A DNA stretch of 64,000 nt from Mumia sp050632745. GTDB lineage: Bacteria; Actinomycetota; Actinomycetes; Propionibacteriales; Nocardioidaceae. The DNA lies in assembly GCF_050632745.1 (NCBI RefSeq), contig NZ_JBODSD010000002.1:62001-126000 (forward strand), written 5' to 3'. Below are positions 1-7,930 of this stretch, one piece after another. How positions within the stretch are numbered: the stretch's first letter is position 1; the number at the start of each line of letters is the position of its first letter. The position numbers and the translations under genes are program-made. Under the pieces are notes generated by a model that saw only the letters and a program-made list of their open reading frames with translations, was not told the origin of the DNA and did no database searches.

Positions 1-484
1 TGAGCGGGTTGTTCGCCAGCTCGTACGGGCCCATCGTGACCGGCTCCCCGTACACGAACGGGTCCGAGACCAAGGTGACGTCGACGGCGACGTAGGAGCG
101 GTCGAGCGTCTCGCCGGTCTCCTCGTCGACGCGGACCTCCTCCCACGACAGCGCGTCCGGTGACGACTGCCACGCGTGGACCCACATCGGGTCCGAGGAC
201 GCCGTCGCCTGGAACAGCCACACCGTCTCCGCGCGCATCAGCTCTCGCGAGAGAGCCTGCAGGGCGCCGGCAGCCGAGGCCAGGTCGCCGTCGATGAACG
301 CCCGGAACGTCACCTCGCGCTCGCGGTAGGTCACGCCGACCGCTCGCGGTGCGGCGTCGTACGCCGGCGCGCCGAGGGTGAAGTCGTCGTGACCGGTCCA
401 GAACGGCTCCCGATCGTTGAGGTCGAGGCGAGCGGTGAACTCGCCGACGGCCTCGACGGACCGCAGGATCGGGTAGTCCGTCAC
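1..484 (-). CDS. Distal/minor tail protein, N-terminal part (runs off window)
   Basis: An open frame begins at GTG 484, inside the stop of the tape-measure gene (GTGA overlap), and continues off the left edge for 161 codons. The protein starts MTDYPILRSVEAVGEF and is rich in beta-strand-type sequence, with no signal peptide or membrane segment. The gene directly after the tape measure in siphoviruses usually encodes the distal tail protein or another tail-tip component, and the mixed hydrophilic/aromatic composition fits. The call rests mainly on position. The C-terminus is not visible. Confidence 0.7.
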   Translation of the reverse strand, partial: MTDYPILRSVEAVGEFTARLDLNDREPFWTGHDDFTLGAPAYDAAPRAVGVTYREREVTFRAFIDGDLASAAGALQALSRELMRAETVWLFQATASSDPMWVHAWQSSPDALSWEEVRVDEETGETLDRSYVAVDVTLVSDPFVYGEPVTMGPYELANNPL

Positions 485-3400
485 CCTCGTCGCCCCCTCG
501 CCTTGATCGCCACGTCCTTCATGCCCGCACGGGTGCCCTTCTCCGATCCGCGCTCCGTGCTCTTCTCGAACCGGTCAGGGAGCTTGTCCATCCGCTTCTC
601 GAACCGCTCCTGCGCCCGTTCCTGGCGCGCGACGGTGCGCTCGAGGGTGGCGATCGCGCGGCCGAACTGGGCGTCGCCGGCGAACTTGGCTGCGTTGCCG
701 ATCGCGGCCTGCGCGCCGCGGTAGCGGACCTCTTCCCGCTCGATCTGCGCCGCCGAGAGGCCCGCGAACTCCTGGACGAGGGCGAGGTTCCCCGAGGCGG
801 CGAGGTCGCGGAACAGGTTCCCGTCGAGGCCCCGCTTCCGCGCCTGCTGTAGCGCACGGTTGAAGGCGTTCGCGTCGTTGCGGTCGGCGTCGGTCTGGTT
901 GCGGAAGTCGGCCAGTCCGCCCTCGAACGGGTCGTGGGTCAGGTTCGAGGTGACGTCGCTCATCAGGTCCGCGCGGCGGCTGTTGACCGCCTCGAGCCGC
1001 TCGCGGTTCTTGTCCAGCGCCTTGGCGTTGGCCACCAGCCGGTCACCGAGACGGTCGGCCGCCTTGTACAGGTCCGAGCCGCGGCCGAACGCTTCCTTGA
1101 AGCCGGCCAGGACCTCGTCGACCTCCGACCGCACCGCGCTGCGGTCCATCGTCGGCCGGATGTTGAACTGCCGCAGCAGCCGGACAAGGTTGATGTCGTC
1201 GTCGGGGTCCTTGTTCGTGTTCAGACCGCCGCTCGCGTACGCCTCCAGCGTGCCAAGACGTCGACCCGTCTCTCGCCAGATGTCGATCGAGCGGTCCCGC
1301 TTCGACGCCGCGAGCGGGATGTACGCCTCGCCGCCGGTCTCCGGCTCCGCCCACACCCGCCACGCGCCGGCCGGCGCGATCTGCGCGATGTGGTTCTCGC
1401 GCATGCCGCCGTTCGCGTAGTAGTCCGTAACCGACCCGTCGGCGTTCGACGTGTGCCCACCGCCGCCACCGACGCCGCTGCGGCGGACGACGACCGTCGA
1501 CGTGACTGTCTGCGGGATGCTCGCCAGCTCGCTCTGCACCGTGCGGATCGTCGGCGACGCGTTGTCCACCGCCGTGAGGATCGTCCGCACCTGACGCGGG
1601 GTCAGCCCATACTGCTTCGCGAGGTCCTGGAGCTTCTTCTTCGTCGGGCTCGCACCAGCCTCGGAGACGAGGGTCTTCACCTGCTTGGGGGTCAGGCTGT
1701 ACTGCTTCGCCAGGTCCCGGATCTTCGCGCGCGTCGGGTCGACACCACGCGCCTCGACCTGGGTCCGCACCAGCTCGGGGATGTTGAACATCTCGTTGAC
1801 GAGCTCGCGGATCTTCGGGCCCGGGATGCCGGATGCCTTGCCGATGTCGATCAGCCGGTCACGCGAGCGCTCGAGCGACCGGGTCAGCTTCTCGACGTTC
1901 CCGTCCTCGGCGAATCCCTTCGTGGCCGCGTCGATGGTGAGCTTCGCCTGCTCCTGGATCGCGATCTGCGACCGCAGCCCCTTCTTCGTGTTCCGGTCCC
2001 ACGCACCGCCGGTCTCATCGAGGGTGTCGATGAGGCCCTGCCAGCCCTCCTTCATCGCCAGCGCGGCCTTGTCGGCCTCCAGCGACGGGTCGATCACGGC
2101 GTACAGGGCGTCAGCGAGGCCGAGCGCCTGATCGGTCGCCGTCGAAGCGGAGTCGCCGAGCTCGTCGAACGCGGTCGCGGTGTTCTGGGCGGCGATGTCG
2201 GCGACGTCCTGCGCCTTCGCCATCTCGGTGACCTCGCCGATGAACCGGCCCAAGCCGATCCCGGCGATTGCCTTGTCGGTCTTGTCGGCCCACTCCTCGA
2301 CATCGGAGGAGCCGAACCAGTCCTCGTAGGTGTTCTTGAGGCTGGTGACCGCCGTGTCGGCGTCGAGCCAGAAGTCCTTGTCGAGGATCCCGGCCTCGGC
2401 CTTCTTGGTGAAGTCGGCGAGGGCCTTCTCGGTTTGCTCGATCGCGTCCTTCTGCGCGGCGAGTGGGGTGTCTGACGTGACTCGGCTGAGTCGTTCGAGC
2501 GATGCCTCGAGGTCAGTGTTCGCCGACGTGAGGTCCATCGTGGCGCCGATGGTGGCGCCGATGGCGGCACCCCACGGCCCCGCCATGAGGCCAAGCGCGC
2601 CGTACATGGCGGTGTTGGACACACCGAGCTTGTCGTCTAGATCCGTGAGCGAGAGCGCGAGGACCCCCACACCGGCGCCGGCGGCGCGGAACCCCGCTCC
2701 AGCGGCGGCGCCGTTCTTCCCGCCGCCACCGATGAGGTTCAGCAGCGCTGACCCCTGCGCGGCGTTGTAGAGAGCGACGGCGCGGGAGACGGCAGAGAGG
2801 CCCGCCGCGACCCCGATGAGCACGGGCCCGGCGGGCGAGTCGGCGACAGCGGCGATCGTGTCAGCGATCGCCTTGATGACTGGCAGGGTGGCCTCGCCGA
2901 CGGGCGCGGCGGCCTCGACGAGCTGCAGGAGCGCGTTCCCGACGGAGCCAAGCGTGTCTAGCGCCTTCGGCGAGACCCGCTGGACGTAGTCGAGGAACTC
3001 CTCGAACCCTTCGGTCTCCGACACGCTGTCGGTCCACTCGCGAAAGTCGCGGGCCGCGTCGCGGAGGCCACCGGAGAAGTCGTCCGACAGCGGGTCGACA
3101 GCCATCATCAGGTTCGCCAGACCCTCGGTTACGTCGCCGAGGGCATACCCCATGTCGGTGAGCGTGGGGCGGGCCTGGGTGCGGATGTAGTCGAAGAACG
3201 CGGTCCAGCGGTCAGACGCCAGCGACTCCCCGCCCTCCCGGGCCAGGTCGCCCATCGTGTCTGAGATCTCGGCGATGATCGCCTGCACCTCGGGACCGCG
3301 GGTCATCAGCGCCGTGATGCCGTCCTCGAGGCCGGGGAAGAGGCCTGCCTGGGCGGTGTCCTGGAGCGCCTGCATGTCGGGGCGGATGTCCTGGAGGAAC

Positions 3401-3786
3401 CGCGCGAAGTCCTGCCCGGCCGGCCCGAGCTTCGACATGGCCTCGTTGAGCTTCTCGAGGTTCGCCGCGCTCGGCTCCAGCTCGTACTCGTTCAGCGCTG
3501 TCAGCGCGTCGCCGACGCCGGAGAACGCGAGGACGGCGACGCCCGCAGCGCCAGCGGCGGCGGACAGGTGGGTCGTGAGGCCAGCGAGCGCGGGGATTGC
3601 CGCGGCACCGATCGGAACTAGCGCGGGTCCGAGCGCGAGCGCGGTCTGCACCAGGTTCGACATCCGATCCGACGACGCGTCGAGGTCGCCGGCGAACGCG
3701 CGGGTCTTCGCCGAAGCACCTGCGAGCGCCCGATCGAAGTCGGAGGTGTTCGCCCGGAGCCGGACCAGGACGGAGCGATCACTCAA
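481..3786 (-). CDS. Tail tape measure protein
   Basis: At 1101 aa this is the longest gene of the prophage. It sits directly downstream of the tail chaperones, as tape measures do. The N-terminus (SVLVRLRANTSDFDRALAGAS) is the usual start of actinophage tape measures. It is followed by alanine/glycine-rich hydrophobic stretches near residues 50-80 and 310-420, and a long helical region. Residues 673-735 hold 30-residue repeats ending LAKQY-x-LTP-x-Q. The C-terminus is basic. The start is TTG at 3786, preceded by AGGAGGAG with good spacing and overlapping the stop of the chaperone fusion. The protein sets tail length and spans the tail lumen. Confidence 0.95.
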   Translation of the reverse strand: MSDRSVLVRLRANTSDFDRALAGASAKTRAFAGDLDASSDRMSNLVQTALALGPALVPIGAAAIPALAGLTTHLSAAAGAAGVAVLAFSGVGDALTALNEYELEPSAANLEKLNEAMSKLGPAGQDFARFLQDIRPDMQALQDTAQAGLFPGLEDGITALMTRGPEVQAIIAEISDTMGDLAREGGESLASDRWTAFFDYIRTQARPTLTDMGYALGDVTEGLANLMMAVDPLSDDFSGGLRDAARDFREWTDSVSETEGFEEFLDYVQRVSPKALDTLGSVGNALLQLVEAAAPVGEATLPVIKAIADTIAAVADSPAGPVLIGVAAGLSAVSRAVALYNAAQGSALLNLIGGGGKNGAAAGAGFRAAGAGVGVLALSLTDLDDKLGVSNTAMYGALGLMAGPWGAAIGATIGATMDLTSANTDLEASLERLSRVTSDTPLAAQKDAIEQTEKALADFTKKAEAGILDKDFWLDADTAVTSLKNTYEDWFGSSDVEEWADKTDKAIAGIGLGRFIGEVTEMAKAQDVADIAAQNTATAFDELGDSASTATDQALGLADALYAVIDPSLEADKAALAMKEGWQGLIDTLDETGGAWDRNTKKGLRSQIAIQEQAKLTIDAATKGFAEDGNVEKLTRSLERSRDRLIDIGKASGIPGPKIRELVNEMFNIPELVRTQVEARGVDPTRAKIRDLAKQYSLTPKQVKTLVSEAGASPTKKKLQDLAKQYGLTPRQVRTILTAVDNASPTIRTVQSELASIPQTVTSTVVVRRSGVGGGGGHTSNADGSVTDYYANGGMRENHIAQIAPAGAWRVWAEPETGGEAYIPLAASKRDRSIDIWRETGRRLGTLEAYASGGLNTNKDPDDDINLVRLLRQFNIRPTMDRSAVRSEVDEVLAGFKEAFGRGSDLYKAADRLGDRLVANAKALDKNRERLEAVNSRRADLMSDVTSNLTHDPFEGGLADFRNQTDADRNDANAFNRALQQARKRGLDGNLFRDLAASGNLALVQEFAGLSAAQIEREEVRYRGAQAAIGNAAKFAGDAQFGRAIATLERTVARQERAQERFEKRMDKLPDRFEKSTERGSEKGTRAGMKDVAIKARGRRG
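1591..1770 (-). repeat. Tandem 30-residue repeats inside the tape measure gene
   Basis: Two full 90-base units encode residues 673-702 and 703-732. Both carry the core DLAKQY(S/G)LTP(K/R)Q and begin V(R/K)T. A partial third unit follows (VRTILTAVDNASP). Tandem units of this kind are known in tape measures, where they add length in fixed steps. Confidence 0.8.
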
Positions 3787-4767
3787 GGACGTCCTCCTCC
3801 TGGTGTGGTGTGGCGATGAAGACCCGGCCGTCGGACGGCCTCACCTGCCCTGGTGGGGCGTCCTTGTCGGCGTCCTTGGCGTCGTGGACGGCGTGCCAGT
3901 CACGGCGGACAAGCTCGGCGGAGACACACGCGAGGCACCGGTAGTGCCGGACGTCGTAGATTCGGCCGTCCGGCCACGCCACTGGCGACGGAGTCTCCTC
4001 GAGCTCGACGAGGGAGTCGGTGTTGCCGCACGAAGAGCAGCGGCGAGCCTCGTCGGCGACGAGCGCGAGTGCCCTCTGTTGGGTCAGGTCGTCCCACTCG
4101 GGCTCGCGCGTTACGCGAGTCGTTCCGGTGAGCCGTCCGTCGGCGTCGAAGTGCTCGTGGAGCTCGACTGGCTCCCACCCGTCGAAGCGTCGGGGGCTGA
4201 CCCCGAATCGCTCTGCCGCCCGGAGCCGGCTTCTCTCGCGTTGTGAAGCGCGGAGACGAGCGACACTTTTGGGAGATCGTCGTCCTGCATGTTCACGGCG
4301 TACGCGGCACGCGTGAGCTTCAGCCACTGGACGCGCGTAGGGTCGCCGATCGTGTCGAGGATGCGCTGCCCCTCGTTGAGCAGGTCCAGCACCTCGCGGC
4401 GGTCGTGGCCGTCCGGGGGCGGGACGAGGCAGGCGAGCAGCAGCGCACCGGGGAACGTGTCGGTGTTGACACCTCGCGCGGCGTCGGCCTTGTCGTCGTC
4501 CCGCGGTGGGTGCTGCGCCGCCAGCTCGACCCACTGGGTGTTGGTGAGCGCGAAGAGCGTGACCTTCTCGGCGGTCTCGTCCGCCTCAGCACGCAGGTCG
4601 TCGTGCTCCTGCGCGAGGGCAGCAGCATCCGACTCGTCGGAGAGCCGCCTCGGGGTCTCGTTCTCGGCCTCGAACGCGGCGGCGACCCTGCCGCCAAGAT
4701 CGGCCAGCCTCTGCTCGTAGTCGCCCTGGTAGAGGGTCACAACGGTGCGGCGGCGCTGCAGCGGCAT
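3779..4767 (-). CDS. Tail assembly chaperone, long frameshifted form (gpGT-like)
   Basis: Slipping one base back at 4267-4273 joins residues 1-168 of the short form to a second-frame extension beginning SVARLRASQRERSR. The extension contains ERFGVSPRRFDGWEP, a sequence typical of actinophage second-frame chaperones, and a zinc-ribbon-like pair of CxxC motifs (CSSC and CLAC). It ends HQEEDVLE* and overlaps the TTG start of the tape measure. The extension has no start codon of its own that would give a sensible protein, which supports expression only by frameshift. Confidence 0.88.
4111..4767 (-). CDS. Tail assembly chaperone, short form (gpG-like)
   Basis: A 218-aa helical acidic protein read in the first frame from ATG 4767, with AAGGAG five bases upstream. 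Position between major tail protein and tape measure, plus the overlap with a second frame, identifies it as the gpG-type chaperone that coats the tape measure during tail assembly. The last ~50 residues are a low-complexity Ser/Thr/Gly tail that lies opposite the second frame. Most ribosomes are expected to terminate here. Confidence 0.9.
   Translation of the reverse strand: MPLQRRRTVVTLYQGDYEQRLADLGGRVAAAFEAENETPRRLSDESDAAALAQEHDDLRAEADETAEKVTLFALTNTQWVELAAQHPPRDDDKADAARGVNTDTFPGALLLACLVPPPDGHDRREVLDLLNEGQRILDTIGDPTRVQWLKLTRAAYAVNMQDDDLPKVSLVSALHNAREAGSGRQSDSGSAPDASTGGSQSSSTSTSTPTDGSPERLA
4267..4273 (-). promoter_or_regulatory. Programmed -1 frameshift slippery heptamer CCCAAAA
   Basis: On the minus strand the zero-frame codons are CTC CCA AAA GTG. 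The heptamer C-CCA-AAA fits X-XXY-YYZ exactly. After a -1 slip the tRNAs re-pair on CCC and AAA, and reading continues AGT GTC GCT, which is the conserved second-frame domain. No downstream pseudoknot was modelled. Confidence 0.88.
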
Positions 4768-4862
4768 GGGGTCTCCTTGGCTCGGATGGCTCGGTGGCTC
4801 GGATGGAGGTTGAGGGCGGCGGGTCCGAGCCAGGCCCGCCGCCCTCGATCAGGGGATCCGCG

Positions 4863-5390
4863 TCAGGCCGCGATGACGGCGTCGAGCTCGGGCTCGACGA
4901 TCGGGTAGGCCATCTGCTGGATCTCGAACTCGGCCTGGGCGTCGTCGCCCGACCGGGTGCGGATCTGCTTGCCGAGGCGGACCTTCCACACCTCCGCGCG
5001 CTGGGTGGCGGCGTACGCGACACCGCGCGCGGCGAGGCCCTTGCGGACGATGAGGTAGACCTCGAGGCCCTCCTCGAGCGTCGCCTTCGCCTTGTTGTTG
5101 TCGGTCGTGTCGGCCTCCTGCGGGTCGTACACGTACCGGAGCTCGATGGCCTGGAACTCGGCGTCGCCCTCCTGCGGCAGGAGGGTGGTCGTGCACAGCC
5201 GCGGGGGAGCGGTGCCGGAGTTGAGGTTCACCGCTGCGTTGAAGTCGCGGAGGAAGCACGACACGTCGACCGACGTGACGGCGTTGATCTCGGTCGCGAG
5301 CTTCGGCGCGGCGACGTCGGCGACGGACAGGACCGCCTTGACCTTGACGTTGCCCTTGTACCTGGTCGCCTCGGGGTAGATGACGCTCAT
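4863..5390 (-). CDS. Major tail (tube) protein
   Basis: A 175-aa protein from ATG 5390, with GAGGAGGG upstream and an ATGA overlap with the preceding gene. It begins MSVIYPEATRYKGNVKVKAV and has a regular beta-rich pattern without membrane segments. Its place just before the chaperones is the standard position of the tail-tube gene. It is smaller than lambda gpV and close to other siphovirus tube proteins. Function is inferred from synteny and composition. Confidence 0.8.
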   Translation of the reverse strand: MSVIYPEATRYKGNVKVKAVLSVADVAAPKLATEINAVTSVDVSCFLRDFNAAVNLNSGTAPPRLCTTTLLPQEGDAEFQAIELRYVYDPQEADTTDNNKAKATLEEGLEVYLIVRKGLAARGVAYAATQRAEVWKVRLGKQIRTRSGDDAQAEFEIQQMAYPIVEPELDAVIAA

Positions 5391-5638
5391 GACTGGCCCT
5401 CCTCGGGCTTCGACCCGGCGGTGTCGTCGGGGTTGGGGGTGGTGGCCGCTGCGCCGCCCTTGGGGACGCGAGGCTTGATGGGCCGCCCGTTCTTGCGGCG
5501 GGCGCTGAGGGGCCGACCGTTCGCGTCGGTGGCCGGGACGTCGACGACCTCCAGGCCGTTCGACTTGGCGAGCGCAGCCGACACCGTCACGACGACGTCG
5601 CTGTCCTCGCCCTGCAAGACGGAGACGAACTCGGGCAT
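5387..5638 (-). CDS. Small basic protein upstream of major tail protein, function unknown
   Basis: An 83-aa protein starting at ATG 5638 behind AGGGAG. The first ~45 residues look folded (MPEFVSVLQGEDSDVVVTVS); the C-terminal half is basic and Pro/Lys-rich (ARRKNGRPIKPRVPKGG). It is coupled by an ATGA overlap to the major tail gene. Small lysine-rich proteins of this kind occur beside tail-tube genes in actinophages. No enzyme motif is seen. Confidence 0.65.
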   Translation of the reverse strand: MPEFVSVLQGEDSDVVVTVSAALAKSNGLEVVDVPATDANGRPLSARRKNGRPIKPRVPKGGAAATTPNPDDTAGSKPEEGQS

Positions 5639-5663
5639 GGAGACTCCCTGCATTCCGGGTGTG

Positions 5664-5693
5664 CGTGACCCGCCCGGCCGGTACGGTCGGCGG
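5664..5693 (+). promoter_or_regulatory. Probable promoter of the plus-strand cargo gene 5694
   Basis: A TACGGT -10 element (5682-5687) ends seven bases before the ATG, so the transcript would be leaderless or nearly so. CGTGA, CCGCC and CGGTACGGT elements are similarly placed upstream of the other plus-strand gene at 36628. Confidence 0.5.
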
Positions 5694-5957
5694 ATGGACG
5701 TTCGGATCGGCGCGCTCGCGTTCGTGGGGCTGCTCATCGCTGCGGCGGTGGTGACGCTGATGCCCGCGTCGGCCGGCATGATCGACTGCGGTCGGTGGTG
5801 GGCAGACGGTCCCAGTGGCGCGGTCGGCGAGGCAGTCTGCGACGGCCCGCGCCAGACCCGCATGTGGTGGTCCCTCGGGCTGCTCGTCGCGGCGTTCGTT
5901 GTCCCGCGCGCGATCACGTTCGTCGCCGGACGCGGACGGGAGCGCCAGCCGTTCTAG
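5694..5957 (+). CDS. Small membrane protein, plus-strand cargo (moron) in the tail module
   Basis: An 87-aa protein with two hydrophobic segments, residues ~5-27 (IGALAFVGLLIAAAVV) and ~62-80 (SLGLLVAAFVVPRAI), separated by a loop with two Cys and WW, and a basic end. It fills exactly the 315-base gap between two leftward morphogenesis genes, and its TAG overlaps the TAG of the gene on the other strand (CTAG). Its opposite orientation and own promoter fit a gene expressed in the lysogen, for example in superinfection exclusion, but no family was recognised. Confidence 0.72.
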   Translation: MDVRIGALAFVGLLIAAAVVTLMPASAGMIDCGRWWADGPSGAVGEAVCDGPRQTRMWWSLGLLVAAFVVPRAITFVAGRGRERQPF

Positions 5958-6376
5958 AGCGAGATCTCGTACCGGTCGCCGAGGTAGAAGATGCGACCGC
6001 CGCCCGGCCGGGTGTAGGTGTCGTCCGCGCGGGGCGCTACGTCGGCGTCCAGCAGCGTCAGCGGGCCGGCCTTCGGCCCCACCGTGGCGAGCGTGACACC
6101 ATCGAGCCGTGCGCGGGTCTGCTCGACCACCCACAGCACCTGCTCGACGCTCTCGCCGACGTTGCCGACGGTGAACGGCACCACGGCGGGTCGGGGTCCC
6201 GCGCACAGGCGCTCGTTGGGGTTCGGGTCGCCGGCGCCGACGTACACGACGGCGTACGGCAGGTCGGCGAGGATCACCTTCTCGGCCTCGTCGACCTTCA
6301 CTTCGCCGTCCCACACGCCCGCGAGACCGGCCGGCGCGAGGAGCGCGAGCACGCCTTCACGTACGGCGTTGCTCAC
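5954..6376 (-). CDS. Tail terminator-like protein
   Basis: A 140-aa protein from GTG 6376, overlapping the previous stop as GTGA. The start MSNAVREGVLALL, then LPYAVVYVG and a C-terminal beta hairpin, fit the tail-terminator/tail-completion class (lambda gpU-like), which closes the tail tube at the neck. Position two genes before the major tail protein agrees. Not diagnosed by a strict motif. Confidence 0.7.
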   Translation of the reverse strand: MSNAVREGVLALLAPAGLAGVWDGEVKVDEAEKVILADLPYAVVYVGAGDPNPNERLCAGPRPAVVPFTVGNVGESVEQVLWVVEQTRARLDGVTLATVGPKAGPLTLLDADVAPRADDTYTRPGGGRIFYLGDRYEISL

Positions 6377-6759
6377 GACGCGTCCGTTCCGAGCACCGAG
6401 TCCTCGGCTGCGTCGCCGAGCTTCTCGACGATGATCGGCGTCTCGCGGCGCAGCGCTGCGGTGTGATCCATGACCGGGGCGCTCCGGGGGGTTCCGAACG
6501 CGGCGATCGCCGCCAGGTTGCCCTGCCCCTCCTTGTCGAAGCCGATCTCGTAGTCGAACTGGCCGAGCTTGTCGTACGAGACGGGCATCGGGAGCCCGGA
6601 GAGGAAGTTGTGCCCGCGGGCGTCGTCGCGCATCCCGCGCTTGATCTTGTTCGCGCCCACGTACAGGACCTGACCGGCGCGGGTGCGCAGCCGCCCTTCG
6701 GCGCGGGACAGGTCGACAGCGAGCCGGTCGACCTCGGAGGTGTCGAACTCGATGGTCAT
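6373..6759 (-). CDS. Head-tail joining / HK97 gp10-like protein
   Basis: A 128-aa protein from ATG 6759 behind GGAGGTGAG, starting inside the preceding stop (ATGA). It has an amphipathic N-terminus (FDTSEVDRLAVDLSRAEG), a central KIKRGMRDDARGHNF and a C-terminal helix. This pattern is seen in HK97 gp10-like neck proteins, which lie between the stopper and the terminator. Confidence 0.7.
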   Translation of the reverse strand: MTIEFDTSEVDRLAVDLSRAEGRLRTRAGQVLYVGANKIKRGMRDDARGHNFLSGLPMPVSYDKLGQFDYEIGFDKEGQGNLAAIAAFGTPRSAPVMDHTAALRRETPIIVEKLGDAAEDSVLGTDAS

Positions 6760-7190
6760 CCGCTCACCTCCGTCAGCTGGAACCGGCGCGTGGTCGCGTG
6801 GGTCTTGCCCGTCCGCTGGGTGACCGTCGGCGCGCGTCCCACGAGAGCGGGGTCGTGGCGGCACGTGTCGATGTGCACGACGTCGTTGACGGCGACCGCC
6901 GCCGACGAGCCGGCGGTGATGGCGGGGTGTGCAGCGACGGGGAGCTGGAGCTCGGCGACGAGCTGCACGACCTGCCGTTCACCGGCCCTGGCGACGTTTG
7001 CGACCACCGACCGCACCTGGATCCGGCACGGTCCCGCGTACACGGTGACCCGCGGCGGGTCGAGGTAGCGCCCGGTGCCGTGGTCGAACGGGCGTGGCCC
7101 GGTGCCGGGCCGGGTGATCGTGCACGTGTCGTCGAGGGTGGACTCCGCGACGTCGCGTAGCTCGCCGACCTCGGCGTCGGAGAGCATCAC
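6756..7190 (-). CDS. Head closure (stopper) protein, DUF6093-like
   Basis: A 144-aa protein beginning GTG ATG at 7190, with GTGA overlap with the connector gene. The sequence TCTITRPGTGPRPFDHGTGRYLDPP then GPCRIQV resembles actinophage head-closure proteins. They plug the portal channel and join capsid to tail. The first ATG at 7187 is an equally possible start. Confidence 0.72.
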   Translation of the reverse strand: MMLSDAEVGELRDVAESTLDDTCTITRPGTGPRPFDHGTGRYLDPPRVTVYAGPCRIQVRSVVANVARAGERQVVQLVAELQLPVAAHPAITAGSSAAVAVNDVVHIDTCRHDPALVGRAPTVTQRTGKTHATTRRFQLTEVSG

Positions 7191-7567
7191 GGCCTCGCCA
7201 CGCCGAGGCGGATCGTGCCCGCCCGCCGCCGCGGCCGGCCGCTGAGGATGTCGACGATCTCGTCGCGCTCCTCGTCGGTGAGGTAGACGCCGAGGTCCTC
7301 TCCGGCGCCTTCACGGCGGACGGTCCTGCTTGTGTCGTCGAACGCTGTCGTGACCGAGGTGTAGCCGTCGGCGTCCCTCAGCCCCCGCGCGGCGACCTCG
7401 AGGGTGATCGCACGGATCCGCACCGGGACGGGGAAGATTTCGCCGGTGACCTCGGAGACGATCCCGTTCGCCAGCTCCACGTAGAGCGTTGTGGTCGCGG
7501 AGTCGGGGACGACGTTGCGGCCCGGGAGGTAGGCGGCGAGGTCGTCACCGGTGATGATGTCGGCCAT
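7187..7567 (-). CDS. Head-tail connector (adaptor) protein
   Basis: A 126-aa protein from ATG 7567. MADIITGDDLAAYLPGRNV and the helical spacing (LANGIVSEVTGEIFPVP; AITLEVAARGLRD) match the gp6/gp15-type adaptor fold found directly after capsid genes. It binds the portal ring. Its stop overlaps the next gene as GTGA. Confidence 0.78.
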   Translation of the reverse strand: MADIITGDDLAAYLPGRNVVPDSATTTLYVELANGIVSEVTGEIFPVPVRIRAITLEVAARGLRDADGYTSVTTAFDDTSRTVRREGAGEDLGVYLTDEERDEIVDILSGRPRRRAGTIRLGVARP

Positions 7568-7588
7568 CTCGCCGCCTACCTTCCTGGG

Positions 7589-7930
7589 TCAGTCGTCCGA
7601 GGACGTGTCGTCGCCGGTGTCGTCCGAGCCCGCCGTGCGGGCGTCGTCGGCGACCAGGGCGCCGACGAGGGCGTCCTTGTTGGTCCCCTCGACGACGATC
7701 TGGTCGCCCTCCTCGCGGTCGGCGTTGCGCAGGTCGATCTCCTCCTGCAGCTTCGCCTTCGTGAGGCTGGCGTACCCCGGCTCGTCGTCGGAGTCGAAGC
7801 CGGGCACGACACCGTCGACCCACGCCTTCGGGTTCGTGATCTGCTCGGCGTACTCCCGGGGCGGCACGTCGCCGGCCGCGAACACGCGGTCGCCGACCTG
7901 CACGTACGTTGCGAGCTTCGGCGCGCCCAT
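7589..7930 (-). CDS. Capsid-associated protein with HeH/SAP-like C-terminus
   Basis: A 113-aa acidic protein from ATG 7930, whose first base is shared with the major capsid stop (TGATG). Residues ~60-100 (KAKLQEEIDLRNADREEGDQ...KDALVGALVADD) look like a two-helix HeH/SAP motif, frequent in small proteins encoded just after capsid genes. The end is Asp/Ser-rich. The role is unknown; it may bind DNA or decorate the head. Confidence 0.65.
   Translation of the reverse strand: MGAPKLATYVQVGDRVFAAGDVPPREYAEQITNPKAWVDGVVPGFDSDDEPGYASLTKAKLQEEIDLRNADREEGDQIVVEGTNKDALVGALVADDARTAGSDDTGDDTSSDD

Noticed and set aside
934..2475. Long plus-strand open frame (over 500 codons) opposite the tape measure gene
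   Set aside because: Arg/Val/Asp-rich composition typical of an antisense frame in high-GC DNA; the minus-strand tape measure has normal codon use and conserved features.
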